DNA of 64,000 nucleotides from Nonomuraea polychroma (GCF_004011505.1 NZ_SAUN01000001.1:3782001-3846000); one strand, 5' to 3'. Shown: positions 54,603 through 63,843, numbered from the stretch's first letter. Numbers and translations: made by a program. Notes: a model not told the origin generated them from the letters alone.

Positions 54603-55005
54603 TAGTGGCGGTGTGGTCCCGGTGTTCGCGGATCTGGCCGTGGTGGTCGGCGACCCAGGTGATCAGGGACGTGACGATGTGGTGGAGGCTGCGGCCCAGG
54701 GGGGTGAGTGCGTACTCCACACGCGGTGGCACCTCCGCGTAGGCGGTCCGGGTCACCAGGCCGTCCTGCTGGAGCTGGCGCACGGTGAGGGTGAGCATCC
54801 GCTGGGAGATGCCAGGGACTTCGCGCTGCAGGTCGGTGTAGCGCAGGGGGCCGGCCTCCAGTACGGCGATCACCAGCAGGCTCCACTTGTCGCCGACCCG
54901 GTCCAGTATCTGCCGGACGAAGTCCATCTGCTCGGCGGGGATGCCGGCGCACGGCCCCCGGCCTGCGGCGGCATCAGGTCGGTCTGCGGTGTCCATGGCG
55001 CACAT
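54580..55005 (-). CDS. HxlR-family transcriptional regulator with IS-derived C-terminus
   Basis: A 141-residue HxlR regulator: [60 protein letters not shown] and [20 protein letters not shown]. It would respond to aldehydes or redox stress and control a neighbouring oxidoreductase, here perhaps the DsbA-like pseudogene or the SDR gene. The last residues, after RDHTAT, come from the IS5 right end (RPCFIRH then stop). The core domain is unaffected, so it is likely functional. Confidence 0.88.
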   Translation of the reverse strand: MCAMDTADRPDAAAGRGPCAGIPAEQMDFVRQILDRVGDKWSLLVIAVLEAGPLRYTDLQREVPGISQRMLTLTVRQLQQDGLVTRTAYAEVPPRVEYALTPLGRSLHHIVTSLITWVADHHGQIREHRDHTATRPCFIRH

Positions 55006-55100
55006 TCCCTTCCGGCACGCACATCGATGTGCCTTTTGTACGGCCTTCCGTACTGGTCCATCATGGCGCTGCGCACAAACAGTAGGAATTGGAGTTAGCT

Positions 55101-55441
55101 GTGAGAGTCGAGATCTGGTCCGAGATCACCTGGCCCTGGTGCGGCCTGGGCGCCACCGTCTGGACCGCGCCGTGGAGCGGTTCGAGCACGGCGACGAGGT
55201 GGAAGTAATCCACCGCTCGTTCCCGCTGAGCGACGGTTTCACCGTCGGCAGCACGATCAGCGTCCGCGAGGTCACGTTGCGAAAGTACGGCCTGGCCGAC
55301 GAGATCGGCCTGGAGCGCGAGAAGACCCGGCGCGTGCTCAGCCAGGTCTGGAACGAGACCCACCCAACCGTTCTCGTTGCCGACAACGACGCGGCGATCT
55401 GCGGCCCGGACGGCTGCGCGGTTCCCGCCGACCACGCCTGA
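55101..55441 (+). pseudogene. FrnE-like DsbA family oxidoreductase, frameshifted and internally deleted
   Basis: GTG 55101 begins VRVEIWSEITWPWCGLG, the family's start with the C-P-W-C motif degraded to W-P-W-C. A frameshift follows, then HRLDRAVERFEHGDEVEVIH, RSFPLSDGFTVGSTISVREV and GLADEIGLERE. About 120 residues are then missing before the usual C-terminal LVADNDAAICGPDGCAVP. The thioredoxin fold cannot be complete. Confidence 0.85.
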
Positions 55442-55522
55442 TGTACACACCTGATCCACACGCCTGCCGGGCATCCGATCTCCGCATGTCCCCGGCGGTC
55501 ACAACACGAAAGAGATCTCACT

Positions 55523-56203
55523 GTGCCCACTCTCGCCATCGTCGGCGCCGGCCCCGGCATGGGCCTGGCCATCGCCCGCACCTTCGGTAGCCGCGGCTTC
55601 GACGTCGCCCTGATCGCCCGCACCAAGGAGAAGCTGGAAACGCTGGTCGACCAGCTCGGCCAGGAAGGCATCACGGCCGCCGCGTTCCCCGCCGACGTCC
55701 TCGACCGCGCCTCACTGACCGATGCCCTGGACGCGGCCAAGGCCCGCTTCGGCGGCATCGAGGTACTGGAGTACTCCCCTGCCCCGCACGCCCGGGTGCC
55801 CGGCCTCACTCTGGCCGCTCCCTCGGAGGTCACGGTGGACAATCTGCAGCCGATGATCGAGTACGCCTTCTATGGCGCCATCACGGCGGCCCAGACGGTG
55901 CTGCCCGCGATGCGCGAGGCGGACGCCGGGACCCTGCTGTTCACCACCGGCGGCGGTTCCGTGGACCCGGTACCGATGTTCGGCAACGCCAACCCGGCCC
56001 AGGCAGCTCTGCGCAACTGGGTGCTCAACCTGAACAAGGAACTGGCGGGCAGCGGCGTGCACGCCGCCCACGTGGCGATCAACGTCTGGATCGGCGAGGG
56101 CGGCCAGGCGGGATTTCCGGCGGCCACGCCCGAGCAGATCGCTCCCCTGTACTGGGACCTGTACGAGAACCGCGACCGCTCCGAGGCCGTCTTCAACGCC
56201 TGA
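55523..56203 (+). CDS. SDR-family NAD(P)-binding protein lacking YxxxK
   Basis: A 226-residue protein with a Rossmann loop LAIVGAGPGMGLAIARTFGS and the second strand VALIARTKEKLETLVDQLGQ. The catalytic Tyr/Lys pair of classical SDRs is not found; FGNANPAQAALRNWVLNLNK stands in its place. This branch is common in actinomycetes beside HxlR regulators. It may be a non-classical reductase or binding protein. It lies downstream of the DsbA pseudogene in the same direction. Confidence 0.85.
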   Translation: MPTLAIVGAGPGMGLAIARTFGSRGFDVALIARTKEKLETLVDQLGQEGITAAAFPADVLDRASLTDALDAAKARFGGIEVLEYSPAPHARVPGLTLAAPSEVTVDNLQPMIEYAFYGAITAAQTVLPAMREADAGTLLFTTGGGSVDPVPMFGNANPAQAALRNWVLNLNKELAGSGVHAAHVAINVWIGEGGQAGFPAATPEQIAPLYWDLYENRDRSEAVFNA

Positions 56204-56256
56204 CCAGCCGGCCCGGCCCGCTCCGGCGAGGGGTCATTCGCCCGCAGGCAGTCCGG

Positions 56257-56331
56257 CAGGAGAACACCAGCTTGCTGTCCCAGATGATCGCCGATCTGGA
56301 GGCCCGGCTCGCCGAGCCGGCAGCAGGCTGA
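56257..56331 (+). pseudogene. C-terminal remnant of a MerR-type regulator (tentative)
   Basis: The frame ENTSLLSQMIADLEARLAEP then AAG and stop resembles the coiled-coil end of MerR-family proteins. No DNA-binding domain precedes it. Confidence 0.3.
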
Positions 56332-56405
56332 CCAGGACGGCCTTGGCGTCATGGCGGCCGTCCCCGGACCGCGCCGCACCCCCAAACCGGCCAGGAGCCC
56401 CGATC

Positions 56406-56660
56406 ATGACCACGCTCGAACGCACCCTCGCCAAAGCGCTCACGGAGATCGTCATCAGGCTGGACCTCGGCGAGGACGACGCCCTCGCCGAGGTCTCGAT
56501 GCAGCTGCTGGAGCCGGTGATCGCCCTCTTGCAGAGCCTGTCCGAGCAGGACCGGCGGGCACTCGCCGAGCTGATCAACCAGTGCGCGCAGGAGGAAACC
56601 GACCCTGAGCGGCATCTGACGGCCTGGGAAACGCCCGAAACCCTGGGTCTCCTGGTCTGA
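56406..56660 (+). CDS. Small helical hypothetical protein
   Basis: An 84-residue protein of almost continuous amphipathic helix (LERTLAKALTEIVIRLDLGE, DDALAEVSMQLLEPVIALLQ, SLSEQDRRALAELINQCAQE). Start ATG 56406 is chosen because it opens the helical part. It is rich in acidic residues and has no membrane segment. Its family is unknown; it could be a small binding or regulatory protein. It follows a decayed MerR remnant. Confidence 0.6.
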   Translation: MTTLERTLAKALTEIVIRLDLGEDDALAEVSMQLLEPVIALLQSLSEQDRRALAELINQCAQEETDPERHLTAWETPETLGLLV

Positions 56661-56798
56661 GGGCATCGCTGCTCAAAGCGTCCTGACCGACAGCGCACAC
56701 TCCTGGGTCCGGCGGCGCGCGAGCTTCCCGCGAGTCCGCTGCGCCCGGCCCGCAGCGCCGAGGGTCTCCTAGCATGGGCAGTGAGGGGGATGGTCTGC

Positions 56799-56999
56799 AT
56801 GCAGCTTCGCAGCACCGCCGCCGGGCTCATCATCGGAGCAGTCGTGGGTGTTCTGACTGGTGTTCCATCCGCAGCCTGGACACTCGCCCAGATGCCCGCC
56901 GACCCGCCGAGAACCGGCGAACATGACCGCATGATGGCCGACTGCCACCGGATGATGGGCATGGGTGAGCACATGGCAGGACAAGATTCGGCTCAGTGA
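56799..56999 (+). CDS. Small secreted Met/His-rich protein
   Basis: A 66-residue protein. The N-terminus is a signal-like hydrophobic helix (LRSTAAGLIIGAVVGVLTGV). The rest contains HDRMMADCHRMMGMGEHMAG, with six Met, three His and one Cys within 20 residues. This is a potential copper-binding motif similar in composition to small copper chaperones and CopC-type tails. ATG 56799 is used because GAGGGG lies at the right distance; ATG 56781 would be an alternative. Function is inferred from composition only. Confidence 0.55.
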   Translation: MQLRSTAAGLIIGAVVGVLTGVPSAAWTLAQMPADPPRTGEHDRMMADCHRMMGMGEHMAGQDSAQ

Positions 57000-57034
57000 A
57001 GCGGAGAGGGATCCACCACCCAAGCTCTGCACAT

Positions 57035-57070
57035 CAAGATCCCGGTAACCATCACGTTGCTGGGATCTTG
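57035..57070 (+). terminator. Hairpin downstream of the Met/His-rich gene
   Basis: CAAGATCCC (57035-57043) pairs perfectly with GGGATCTTG (57062-57070) around an 18-nt loop. No T-tract follows, so it may be a weak or factor-assisted terminator. Confidence 0.5.
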
Positions 57071-57525
57071 GCGCTTCCACCGGTCTTTCGCCCTAGCCCC
57101 ACAGGCCGCCGGTGACGGAGCCGCGACTGCGACAGATCGGGACGAACCCTCCGCTCAACAATGACCACGCAAGCAGCCGCGGGCTGCCTCCTTGCCTTAC
57201 GTGATTTACAGACCTTCAAGCGGCTGACCAGACGAGGTCCCTTCCGGCAGCAGTCATCACCTGGGTTTCCGCGGCGACTTCGTCGCGCGCGGATTGATCG
57301 CGATGCCTTGCCTCCGTCGGGGGGTGGTCCAACGATAGGTTTAAGTAAAATATCTCGCAAGATGTGTTAACTTCTGCGGTGATTTCTGGTAACAATACTC
57401 CTTACCAGCTCAACCCCTCCCTCTCCGGAGTATGGATTCCGTAGGTCATGACGCCGCGGAATCCGGGAGCTCCCGCCCTTCGTCGACACCCCCACCAGAA
57501 CCCCGCCAGGGAAGGACCCCTCGTC
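57071..57525 (+). promoter_or_regulatory. Upstream region of the polyol operon
   Basis: About 450 bp without a gene. The part around 57340-57400 is AT-rich relative to its surroundings (TTTAAGTAAAATATCTCGCA and AAGATGTGTTAACTTC), with ATCT-CGCA-AGAT as a small dyad. A promoter and a DeoR-type operator are likely to be in this segment, but no consensus can be assigned. Confidence 0.4.
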
Positions 57526-58884
57526 ATGCCATCGACCAGACATGCCCTCATCGCCGGCATAGCCGGCATAGCCGTCCTCGTCACCGGATGTGCCGGCGCC
57601 GGAGGCGGCAGCACATCCGGCGACGGCGGCGAGGGCGCGAGCATCAACGTCCTGATGGTCGGCAACCCGCAGATGGAAGACATCGCGAAGCTGACGAAGG
57701 ACACGTTCACGAAGGACACCGGGATCACGGTGAACTTCACGATCCTTCCCGAGAACGAACTGCGCGACAAAGTGACGCAGGACATCGCCACCCAGGCCGG
57801 CCAGTACGACGTCGCCACCATCGGCGCCTACGAGGTACCCATCTGGAATGAGAACGGCTGGCTGCACGAGCTGGGCACCTACGCCGGCAAGGACCCAGGC
57901 TTCGACACAGCCGACCTGCTCAAGCCGATGGTGCAGTCGCTGTCCGGATCGGACGGCAAGCTCTACGCCCTCCCGTTCTACGGTGAGTCGTCCTTCCTCA
58001 TGTACAACAAGGAAATCATGGCGGAGAAGGGCGTCACGGTGCCCGAGCGTCCGACCTGGGATGAGGTCGCCGACATCGCCGCCAAGGTCGACGGTGCCCG
58101 CCCGGGGATGAAGGGCATCTGCCTGCGCGGCCTGCCCGGCTGGGGCGAGCTCGGCGCGCCGCTGACGTCCGTGGTCAACACCTTCGGCGGCACCTGGTTC
58201 ACCAAGGACTGGCAGGCGCAGGTCAACAGCCCGGCGTTCAAGAAGGCGACCAACTTCTACGTCGACCTGGTCAAGAAGCACGGTGAGGCAGGCGCCCCGC
58301 AGGCGGGGTTCACCGAGTGCCTGAACGCGATGAGCCAGGGCAAGGTCGCAATGTGGTACGACGCGACCAGTGCGGCCGGGTCGCTGGAGGACCCCAGCGT
58401 CAGCAAGGTCGCCGGCAAGGTCGGCTACGCGTACGCACCTGTGATGGAGACCAAGAGCAGCGGCTGGCTGTGGGCCTGGGCGTGGGCGATGCCCAAGACC
58501 ACGAAGAAGGCCGATGCCGCCTCGAAGTTCATGCTCTGGGCGTCCGGCAAGGAGTACGAGAAGCTGGTCGGCGAGAAGCTGGGCTGGGCGAGGGTGCCCG
58601 CAGGAAAGCGGGCCAGCACCTACGAGATCCCGGAGTACAAGAAGGCCTCCGCGGCGTTCGGTGACATCACCCTGAAGTCCATCGAGGAGGCCGACCCGGC
58701 CAATCCGGGCGTGCAGCCCAGGCCCACGGTAGGCATCCAGTTCGTGGCAATCCCCGAATTCCAGGATCTCGGGACCAAGGTGACGCAGGAGATCTCCGCG
58801 GCCATCGCCGGCAAGACCAGCGTGGACGAGGCGCTGAACAACGGCCAGAAGCTCGCCGAGGAAGTCGCGAAGAAGCAGCAGTGA
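57526..58884 (+). CDS. Polyol/sugar ABC transporter substrate-binding lipoprotein
   Basis: A 452-residue family 1 solute-binding protein. A lipoprotein signal peptide (ALIAGIAGIAVLVTGCAG) has its lipobox Cys at residue 22. The mature part shows VTQDIATQAGQYDVATIGAY, YALPFYGESSFLMYNKEIMA and the long C-terminal IEEADPANPGVQPRPTVGIQ that is typical of the SmoE (sorbitol/mannitol) type. It would bind a polyol outside the membrane and deliver it to the two downstream permeases. ATG 57526 is selected because it opens the signal peptide. Confidence 0.92.
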   Translation: MPSTRHALIAGIAGIAVLVTGCAGAGGGSTSGDGGEGASINVLMVGNPQMEDIAKLTKDTFTKDTGITVNFTILPENELRDKVTQDIATQAGQYDVATIGAYEVPIWNENGWLHELGTYAGKDPGFDTADLLKPMVQSLSGSDGKLYALPFYGESSFLMYNKEIMAEKGVTVPERPTWDEVADIAAKVDGARPGMKGICLRGLPGWGELGAPLTSVVNTFGGTWFTKDWQAQVNSPAFKKATNFYVDLVKKHGEAGAPQAGFTECLNAMSQGKVAMWYDATSAAGSLEDPSVSKVAGKVGYAYAPVMETKSSGWLWAWAWAMPKTTKKADAASKFMLWASGKEYEKLVGEKLGWARVPAGKRASTYEIPEYKKASAAFGDITLKSIEEADPANPGVQPRPTVGIQFVAIPEFQDLGTKVTQEISAAIAGKTSVDEALNNGQKLAEEVAKKQQ

Positions 58885-58960
58885 CCCGGACGTGCCCCGG
58901 CCGGCCTCGGCGCCGGCCGGGCACCGACCACGACCCGGCCGTCACCGGCGGAGGAAGTCC

Positions 58961-59920
58961 ATGACCACGCTCATCGATACACCCAAGCCAGCGCCGCCGC
59001 CCGCCCGCCCGCGGACATCCGCCGGCATCGAAAAGTGGCGGCGTCGCGTTCCGCTGCTGCCGGCGCTGATCTTCACCATCGCCGTCACGCAGCTGCCGTT
59101 CGTGGCCACGCTCGCCATCTCCACCTTCCAATGGAACATCCTGCAGCCGGGAGAGCGGCACTTCACCGGCCTGTCCAACTACGCGTTCGTCTTCACCGAC
59201 GAGCGGCTGCGCGCGGCGGTGCTCAACACCATCGTGCTCACCGCGTCGGTGGTGCTCATCAGCGTGCTCCTCGGACTCGGTCTGGCGCTGCTGCTCGACC
59301 GCCGGTTCGCCGGCCGGGGACTGGCGCGCACCCTGCTCATCGCTCCGTTCCTGGTCATGCCGGTCGCATCGGCGCTGCTGTGGAAACACGCCATCTACAA
59401 CCCCGACTACGGCCTGCTGAACGGTACGCTCAACGCCGTCTACCGGTTCTTCGGAGCCGCCAACGGTCCCACGGTCGACTGGGTCTCCTCCTTCCCCATG
59501 CCGGCCGTCGTGCTGTCGCTGGTGTGGCAGTGGACCCCGTTCATGATGCTGATTCTGCTGGCAGGCCTGCAGGCGCAGCCCCATGACGTGCTGGAGGCCG
59601 CCGGGGTGGACGGGGCGACGCCGCTGGAGACCTTCCGCTTCATCACGCTGCCGCACCTGCGGCGCTACATCGAGCTGGGCATCCTGCTCGGCACCATCTA
59701 CGTCGTGCAGACCTTCGACGCGGTCTTCACCATCACCCAGGGCGGTCCCGGCTCCGAGACGACGAACCTGCCCTACGAGATCTACCTGACCATGTTCCGC
59801 AAGTACGAGTACGGCGAGGCGGCCGCTGCCGGAGTCGTCGTGGTGATCGGCTCGATCATCATCGCGACCTTCGCCCTGCGCACCATCGCATCGCTGTTCC
59901 GCGAGGAGGCGTCGCGATGA
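58961..59920 (+). CDS. ABC sugar permease, MalF/SmoF type
   Basis: A 319-residue inner-membrane permease with six helices (LLPALIFTIAVTQLPFVATL, LNTIVLTASVVLISVLLGLG, LLIAPFLVMPVASALLWKHA, AVVLSLVWQWTPFMMLILLA, LGILLGTIYVVQTFDAVFTI, GVVVVIGSIIIATFALRTIA). The EAA loop (EAAGVDGATPLETFRFITLP) contacts the ATPase. ATG 58961 follows GGAGGAAG. It pairs with the following permease, with a 4-bp overlap. Confidence 0.94.
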   Translation: MTTLIDTPKPAPPPARPRTSAGIEKWRRRVPLLPALIFTIAVTQLPFVATLAISTFQWNILQPGERHFTGLSNYAFVFTDERLRAAVLNTIVLTASVVLISVLLGLGLALLLDRRFAGRGLARTLLIAPFLVMPVASALLWKHAIYNPDYGLLNGTLNAVYRFFGAANGPTVDWVSSFPMPAVVLSLVWQWTPFMMLILLAGLQAQPHDVLEAAGVDGATPLETFRFITLPHLRRYIELGILLGTIYVVQTFDAVFTITQGGPGSETTNLPYEIYLTMFRKYEYGEAAAAGVVVVIGSIIIATFALRTIASLFREEASR

Positions 59921-60801
59921 GCGATCAGGGAGCGACCGGCACCGTCATCCAGAGATTCCGGGCCCGCCGGCACCCCGCCGACCACGGGAAAGAGCTGCGG
60001 CTGTCGCCGATGTGGACCTTCGTGGCCTGGCTCGCCACACTGGCCTTCTTCGCCCCCGTCGCCTGGATGGCGCTCACCTCCTTCCACCAGGAAGCAGACG
60101 CGGCGACCAACCCGCCCAGCCTCCTCGCGCCCCTCACCCTGGACCAGTACTCGCTGCTGCTCGGCCGGGACGTCACTCCGTTCCTCATCAATTCGGCCAC
60201 CGCCAGCATCGTCTCGACGCTGCTCGTCCTGCTCCTCGCGGTGCCGACGGCCTACGCGCTGTCCATCAAGCCGGTCGAGAAGTGGACCGACGTGATGTTC
60301 TTCTTCCTGTCGACGAAGTTCCTCCCGGCCATCGCGGCGCTGCTGCCGGTGTACCTGATCGTCAAGGACATCGGGATGCTGGACAACGTGTGGACGCTCG
60401 TCGTCCTCTACACCGCCATGAACCTTCCGATCGCGGTGTGGTTGATGCGCTCGTTCCTCGCCGAGGTGCCCAGGGAGATCCTGGAGGCGGGAGAGGTCGA
60501 CGGCGCCCGCCTGCCCACCGTGCTCTTGCGGGTCGTCGCGCCGGTCGCGATGCCCGGAATCGCGGCCACCTCGCTGATCTGCTTCATCTTCAGCTGGAAC
60601 GAGTTCATGTTCGCCGTCAACCTCACCGCGACCAGGGCGTCTACCGCGCCGGTGTTCCTGGTGGGCTTCATCACCAACGAGGGCCTGTTCCTCGCCCGGC
60701 TGTGCGCCGCCGCCATGCTGGTGTCCCTGCCCGTGCTCATCGCGGGCTTCGCCGCCCAGGACAAACTCGTCCGCGGCCTCTCCCTGGGGGCTGTGAAATG
60801 A
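59917..60801 (+). CDS. ABC sugar permease, MalG/SmoG type
   Basis: A 294-residue permease with six helices (MWTFVAWLATLAFFAPVAWM, TASIVSTLLVLLLAVPTAYA, FLPAIAALLPVYLIVKDIGM, VLYTAMNLPIAVWLMRSFLA, AMPGIAATSLICFIFSWNEF, CAAAMLVSLPVLIAGFAAQD). The EAA loop is in ILEAGEVDGARLPTVLLRVV. It overlaps the first permease (ATGA) and the dehydrogenase that follows (ATGA). No ATPase gene is present; a shared ATPase of the MsiK type would be needed. Confidence 0.94.
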   Translation: MSDQGATGTVIQRFRARRHPADHGKELRLSPMWTFVAWLATLAFFAPVAWMALTSFHQEADAATNPPSLLAPLTLDQYSLLLGRDVTPFLINSATASIVSTLLVLLLAVPTAYALSIKPVEKWTDVMFFFLSTKFLPAIAALLPVYLIVKDIGMLDNVWTLVVLYTAMNLPIAVWLMRSFLAEVPREILEAGEVDGARLPTVLLRVVAPVAMPGIAATSLICFIFSWNEFMFAVNLTATRASTAPVFLVGFITNEGLFLARLCAAAMLVSLPVLIAGFAAQDKLVRGLSLGAVK

Positions 60802-61805
60802 GAGCAGCCGTCATCACGCGGCCTGGCGCCGTCGAGATCGCCACCGTCGACGACCCGGCCCCCGGTCCGCGTCAGGTCGTCGTCAAGGTGTCCGCGTGCG
60901 GGCTGTGCGGCACCGACCTGCACATCCTGCAAGGGGAGTTCGCGCCCAAGCTGCCCATCATCCCCGGCCACGAGTTCGCCGGGGAGGTCGTCGCCGCCGG
61001 CACCGCCGTCACCGAACTCCCCGTCGGAGCGCGGGTCGCGGTGGACCCGTCGCTGTACTGCTTCGAGTGCCACTACTGCCGCATCGGCCGCAACAACCTG
61101 TGCGAACGATGGGCCGCGATCGGGGTCACCGACCCAGGCGGAGCCGCCGAGTTCGTGGCCGTTCCCGTCGCCAACTGCACGGTCCTGCCCGAGACCGTAC
61201 GGACCGAGGACGCGGCTCTGATCGAACCGCTGTCCTGCGCGGTGCGCGGCTACGACATCCTGCGCGCCCGCCTCGCCTCCCGCGTCCTGATCTACGGCGC
61301 CGGGACCATGGGCCTGATGATGCTTCAGCTCGCCAAGGCCACCGGCGCCGCCCGGGTCGACGTCGTCGACATCAACGCCGAGCGGCTGTCCACCGCCGGA
61401 CAGTTGGGCTGCTCGGCCGCCGCCGCGTCCGCCGACGAACTGGACCGGCCACGCCACGGCTGGGACCTCGTCATCGACGCCACGGGCAACGCCAGGGCAA
61501 TTCAGGACGCCCTCGGCCGGGTCGGCAAGGGCGGCACGTACCTGCAGTTCGGCGTCGCCGACTACGCCGCTCGCGCGACCATCGAACCGTACAAGATCTA
61601 CAACCAAGAGATCACCATCACCGGCTCCATGGCCGTCCTGCACAGCTTCGAACGCGCCGCGGACCTCTTCGCCACCGGCGTCATCGACCCGGAGATCTTC
61701 ATCAGCGACCGCCTCCCCCTGGCGGCGTTCCCGGACGCGATCAGCCGCTTCCGGACAGGTATAGGCCGCAAGATCCAGATCCAGCCCGGCCTCGCCACCG
61801 CGTGA
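60798..61805 (+). CDS. Zinc-dependent polyol dehydrogenase (sorbitol-dehydrogenase-like MDR), first
   Basis: A 335-residue MDR enzyme. The catalytic zinc ligands are in SACGLCGTDLHILQ (Cys) and PIIPGHEFAGEVV (His, Glu). The structural zinc quartet is CFECHYCRIGRNNLC. The Rossmann loop is RVLIYGAGTMGLMMLQLAKA. It would oxidise a polyol to a ketose with NAD+. Start overlaps the permease stop (ATGA), so it is part of the operon. A second dehydrogenase follows in 30 bp, which may act on a related polyol. Confidence 0.94.
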   Translation: MRAAVITRPGAVEIATVDDPAPGPRQVVVKVSACGLCGTDLHILQGEFAPKLPIIPGHEFAGEVVAAGTAVTELPVGARVAVDPSLYCFECHYCRIGRNNLCERWAAIGVTDPGGAAEFVAVPVANCTVLPETVRTEDAALIEPLSCAVRGYDILRARLASRVLIYGAGTMGLMMLQLAKATGAARVDVVDINAERLSTAGQLGCSAAAASADELDRPRHGWDLVIDATGNARAIQDALGRVGKGGTYLQFGVADYAARATIEPYKIYNQEITITGSMAVLHSFERAADLFATGVIDPEIFISDRLPLAAFPDAISRFRTGIGRKIQIQPGLATA

Positions 61806-61834
61806 ACGCCTGAGCCGAACGGAACCCCGTCACC

Positions 61835-62869
61835 ATGAATCAGCAGATCCGCCGCGTACTCGTACGATCGATCGACGACATCCGGATCGAACGGGTGCCA
61901 GCCCCCGTGCCCGGCGACGGCGAACTCCTCGTCCGCACAACCCTCGTCGGCGTGTGCGGCTCCGACACTCACGCCGCCCTCGGCCACCACCCCTTCATCG
62001 ACCTGCCCTACCACCCTGGGCACGAAGCGGTCGGCGTGGTGATCGCCGCGGGAGAGAACGTCGAGGGCTTCGCAGCCGGCGACCGGGTGGTCATCGAGCC
62101 CAACATCTCCTGCGGCCAGTGCCCCCAGTGCCGCTCCGGCCGCTACAACATCTGCCAGGAGTTGCAGGTCTTCGGCTGCCAGACACCTGGCGCCATGGCG
62201 GACCAGTTCACCGTTCCCTCCGACCGCGTTCACCGCATTCCCGAAGGCATGACCGATGTGGCGGCCGCTCTCATCGAGCCGCTGGCCACCCCGGTGCACG
62301 CTGTGGCGAAAGCCGGTGATCTCACCGGCCGCAGCGTCGTCGTCCTCGGCGCCGGGCCCATCGGCCTGCTCACCCTCATCGCCGCCCGGCACGCGGGCGC
62401 CGGCCGGATCATGGTCACGGACCTGATGGCCGACAAACTCAACCGGGCGCTGCGCCTCGGTGCCGACGTGGCCCTGCCCGCCGACGACCCCGATCTGGTC
62501 ACCCGGGCCCATGCCGTACTCGGCGGGCCCGTCGACGTCGTCTTCGACTGCGTGGCCCGGGAACAGTCCATGGCTCAGGCCACCGACCTGGTGACCAAGG
62601 GCGGGCGGATCATCGTCGTCGGTGTCGGAGCCGCCGGCTCCACCCCCATACGCCTGGACCTCGTCCAGGACCGGGAGATCCGTGTGGAAGGCACCCTCAT
62701 GTACACCGCCGAGGACTACCGCGCCGCCATTTCCCTCATTACGTTGGGCGCCGTTGACACCAGCGAAATCGTCACCGCCACGTATGCGTTGGAGGATGCA
62801 GGCGATGCCTTCGCCGCATCCCTCGACCCGCAACACGTCAAGGTCCTGGTCACCCTGGAAGGTCCGTAG
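61835..62869 (+). CDS. Zinc-dependent polyol dehydrogenase, second
   Basis: A 344-residue MDR enzyme with VGVCGSDTHAALG (catalytic Cys), YHPGHEAVGVVIAAG (His, Glu), the four-Cys structural zinc loop CGQCPQCRSGRYNIC and the Rossmann loop VVLGAGPIGLLTLIAARHAG. It resembles L-iditol/xylitol dehydrogenases. With the preceding enzyme it shares the operon, but the two are not closely similar, so they are probably not recent duplicates. ATG 61835 follows the first dehydrogenase by 29 bp. Confidence 0.94.
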   Translation: MNQQIRRVLVRSIDDIRIERVPAPVPGDGELLVRTTLVGVCGSDTHAALGHHPFIDLPYHPGHEAVGVVIAAGENVEGFAAGDRVVIEPNISCGQCPQCRSGRYNICQELQVFGCQTPGAMADQFTVPSDRVHRIPEGMTDVAAALIEPLATPVHAVAKAGDLTGRSVVVLGAGPIGLLTLIAARHAGAGRIMVTDLMADKLNRALRLGADVALPADDPDLVTRAHAVLGGPVDVVFDCVAREQSMAQATDLVTKGGRIIVVGVGAAGSTPIRLDLVQDREIRVEGTLMYTAEDYRAAISLITLGAVDTSEIVTATYALEDAGDAFAASLDPQHVKVLVTLEGP

Positions 62870-63036
62870 CAGTGCACAGGCGTCGAGCCGATCTTTTGGG
62901 CCGGTCTTCTGGGGCCGGGGAGGCTGGCCCGCAGCCCCCGACGCCCTTGTGCGAAACTTCAGAGCCGGAATCGTCCGGCACGGCCCGCCAGCGGTCGCAC
63001 GACAGACACAGGACCCGGAAAGGAAGGAGAGCCGCA

Positions 63037-63843
63037 GTGCCCGCCAGGACACGGCTGTCGCAGGCCGCTGTCGAGGAGCGGCGTCAGGCCGTCCTGCGAT
63101 ACGTCGTCGAACACGGCGAGACCCGCATCGACGACCTCGCCGACCGCTTCGAGGTCAGCCTGATGACGATGCACCGCGACCTCGACGACCTCGCCAAGCG
63201 TTCCCTGCTGCGCAAGGAACGCGGCCGAGCCGTCGCCTTCCCCGCCCTCACCATGGAGACCGCCACCCGATTCCGTGAGAGCGTTGGCGTCCCGGTCAAG
63301 GCGGCGCTGTGCGCGGCCGCCGTCGACCGTATCAAGCCGGGCAGCACAGTGCTCATGGACGACTCCACCACCCTTTTTCCCCTGGCCCCTGCCCTCGCCC
63401 GGCTCGACCAGGTCACCGTCGTCACCAACTCGGTCGGCCTGGCGCAGCGCCTGGGATCCGTTCCCGGCGTGGACGTCACCCTGCTCGGCGGGCGCTATCA
63501 CGGCGACTTCAGCTCTTGCACGGGACCCGCTGTCACCCGCGCCCTGTCCCACATCCGCGCCGATCTCGCCCTGTTGTCCGCCACCGCGGTCCTTTCTGGC
63601 CGGCTCTTCCACCCCTTGAGCGAGTACATCGAGGTGAAGCTGAGCATGCTCGCCTCCGCCGAGCAGGCTCTGCTCCTCGTGGATCATTCGAAATTCGGCA
63701 AGACCGCCACCTACGGGTACGGCACCGTGGCCGACTACCACGCGGTCATCACTGACACCAGTACCTCCGACGCGGAGATCGCGGCCATCCGCGGCTTCGG
63801 AGTCCCCGTACACGCAGTCGACCCTGAAACCCCTGCACCGTGA
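63037..63843 (+). CDS. DeoR/GlpR-family transcriptional regulator
   Basis: A 268-residue regulator. The N-terminal winged helix (about 10-65) reads RRQAVLRYVVEHGETRIDDL, ADRFEVSLMTMHRDLDDLAK and LRKERGRAVAF. The DeoR sensor domain contains VLMDDSTTLFPLAPALARL, VVTNSVGLAQRLGSV and LLLVDHSKFGKTATYGYGT. It would bind a phosphorylated sugar or polyol intermediate and control the operon. Start GTG 63037 follows GGAAGGAG. It is followed by a HAD gene with a 4-bp overlap. Confidence 0.93.
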   Translation: MPARTRLSQAAVEERRQAVLRYVVEHGETRIDDLADRFEVSLMTMHRDLDDLAKRSLLRKERGRAVAFPALTMETATRFRESVGVPVKAALCAAAVDRIKPGSTVLMDDSTTLFPLAPALARLDQVTVVTNSVGLAQRLGSVPGVDVTLLGGRYHGDFSSCTGPAVTRALSHIRADLALLSATAVLSGRLFHPLSEYIEVKLSMLASAEQALLLVDHSKFGKTATYGYGTVADYHAVITDTSTSDAEIAAIRGFGVPVHAVDPETPAP

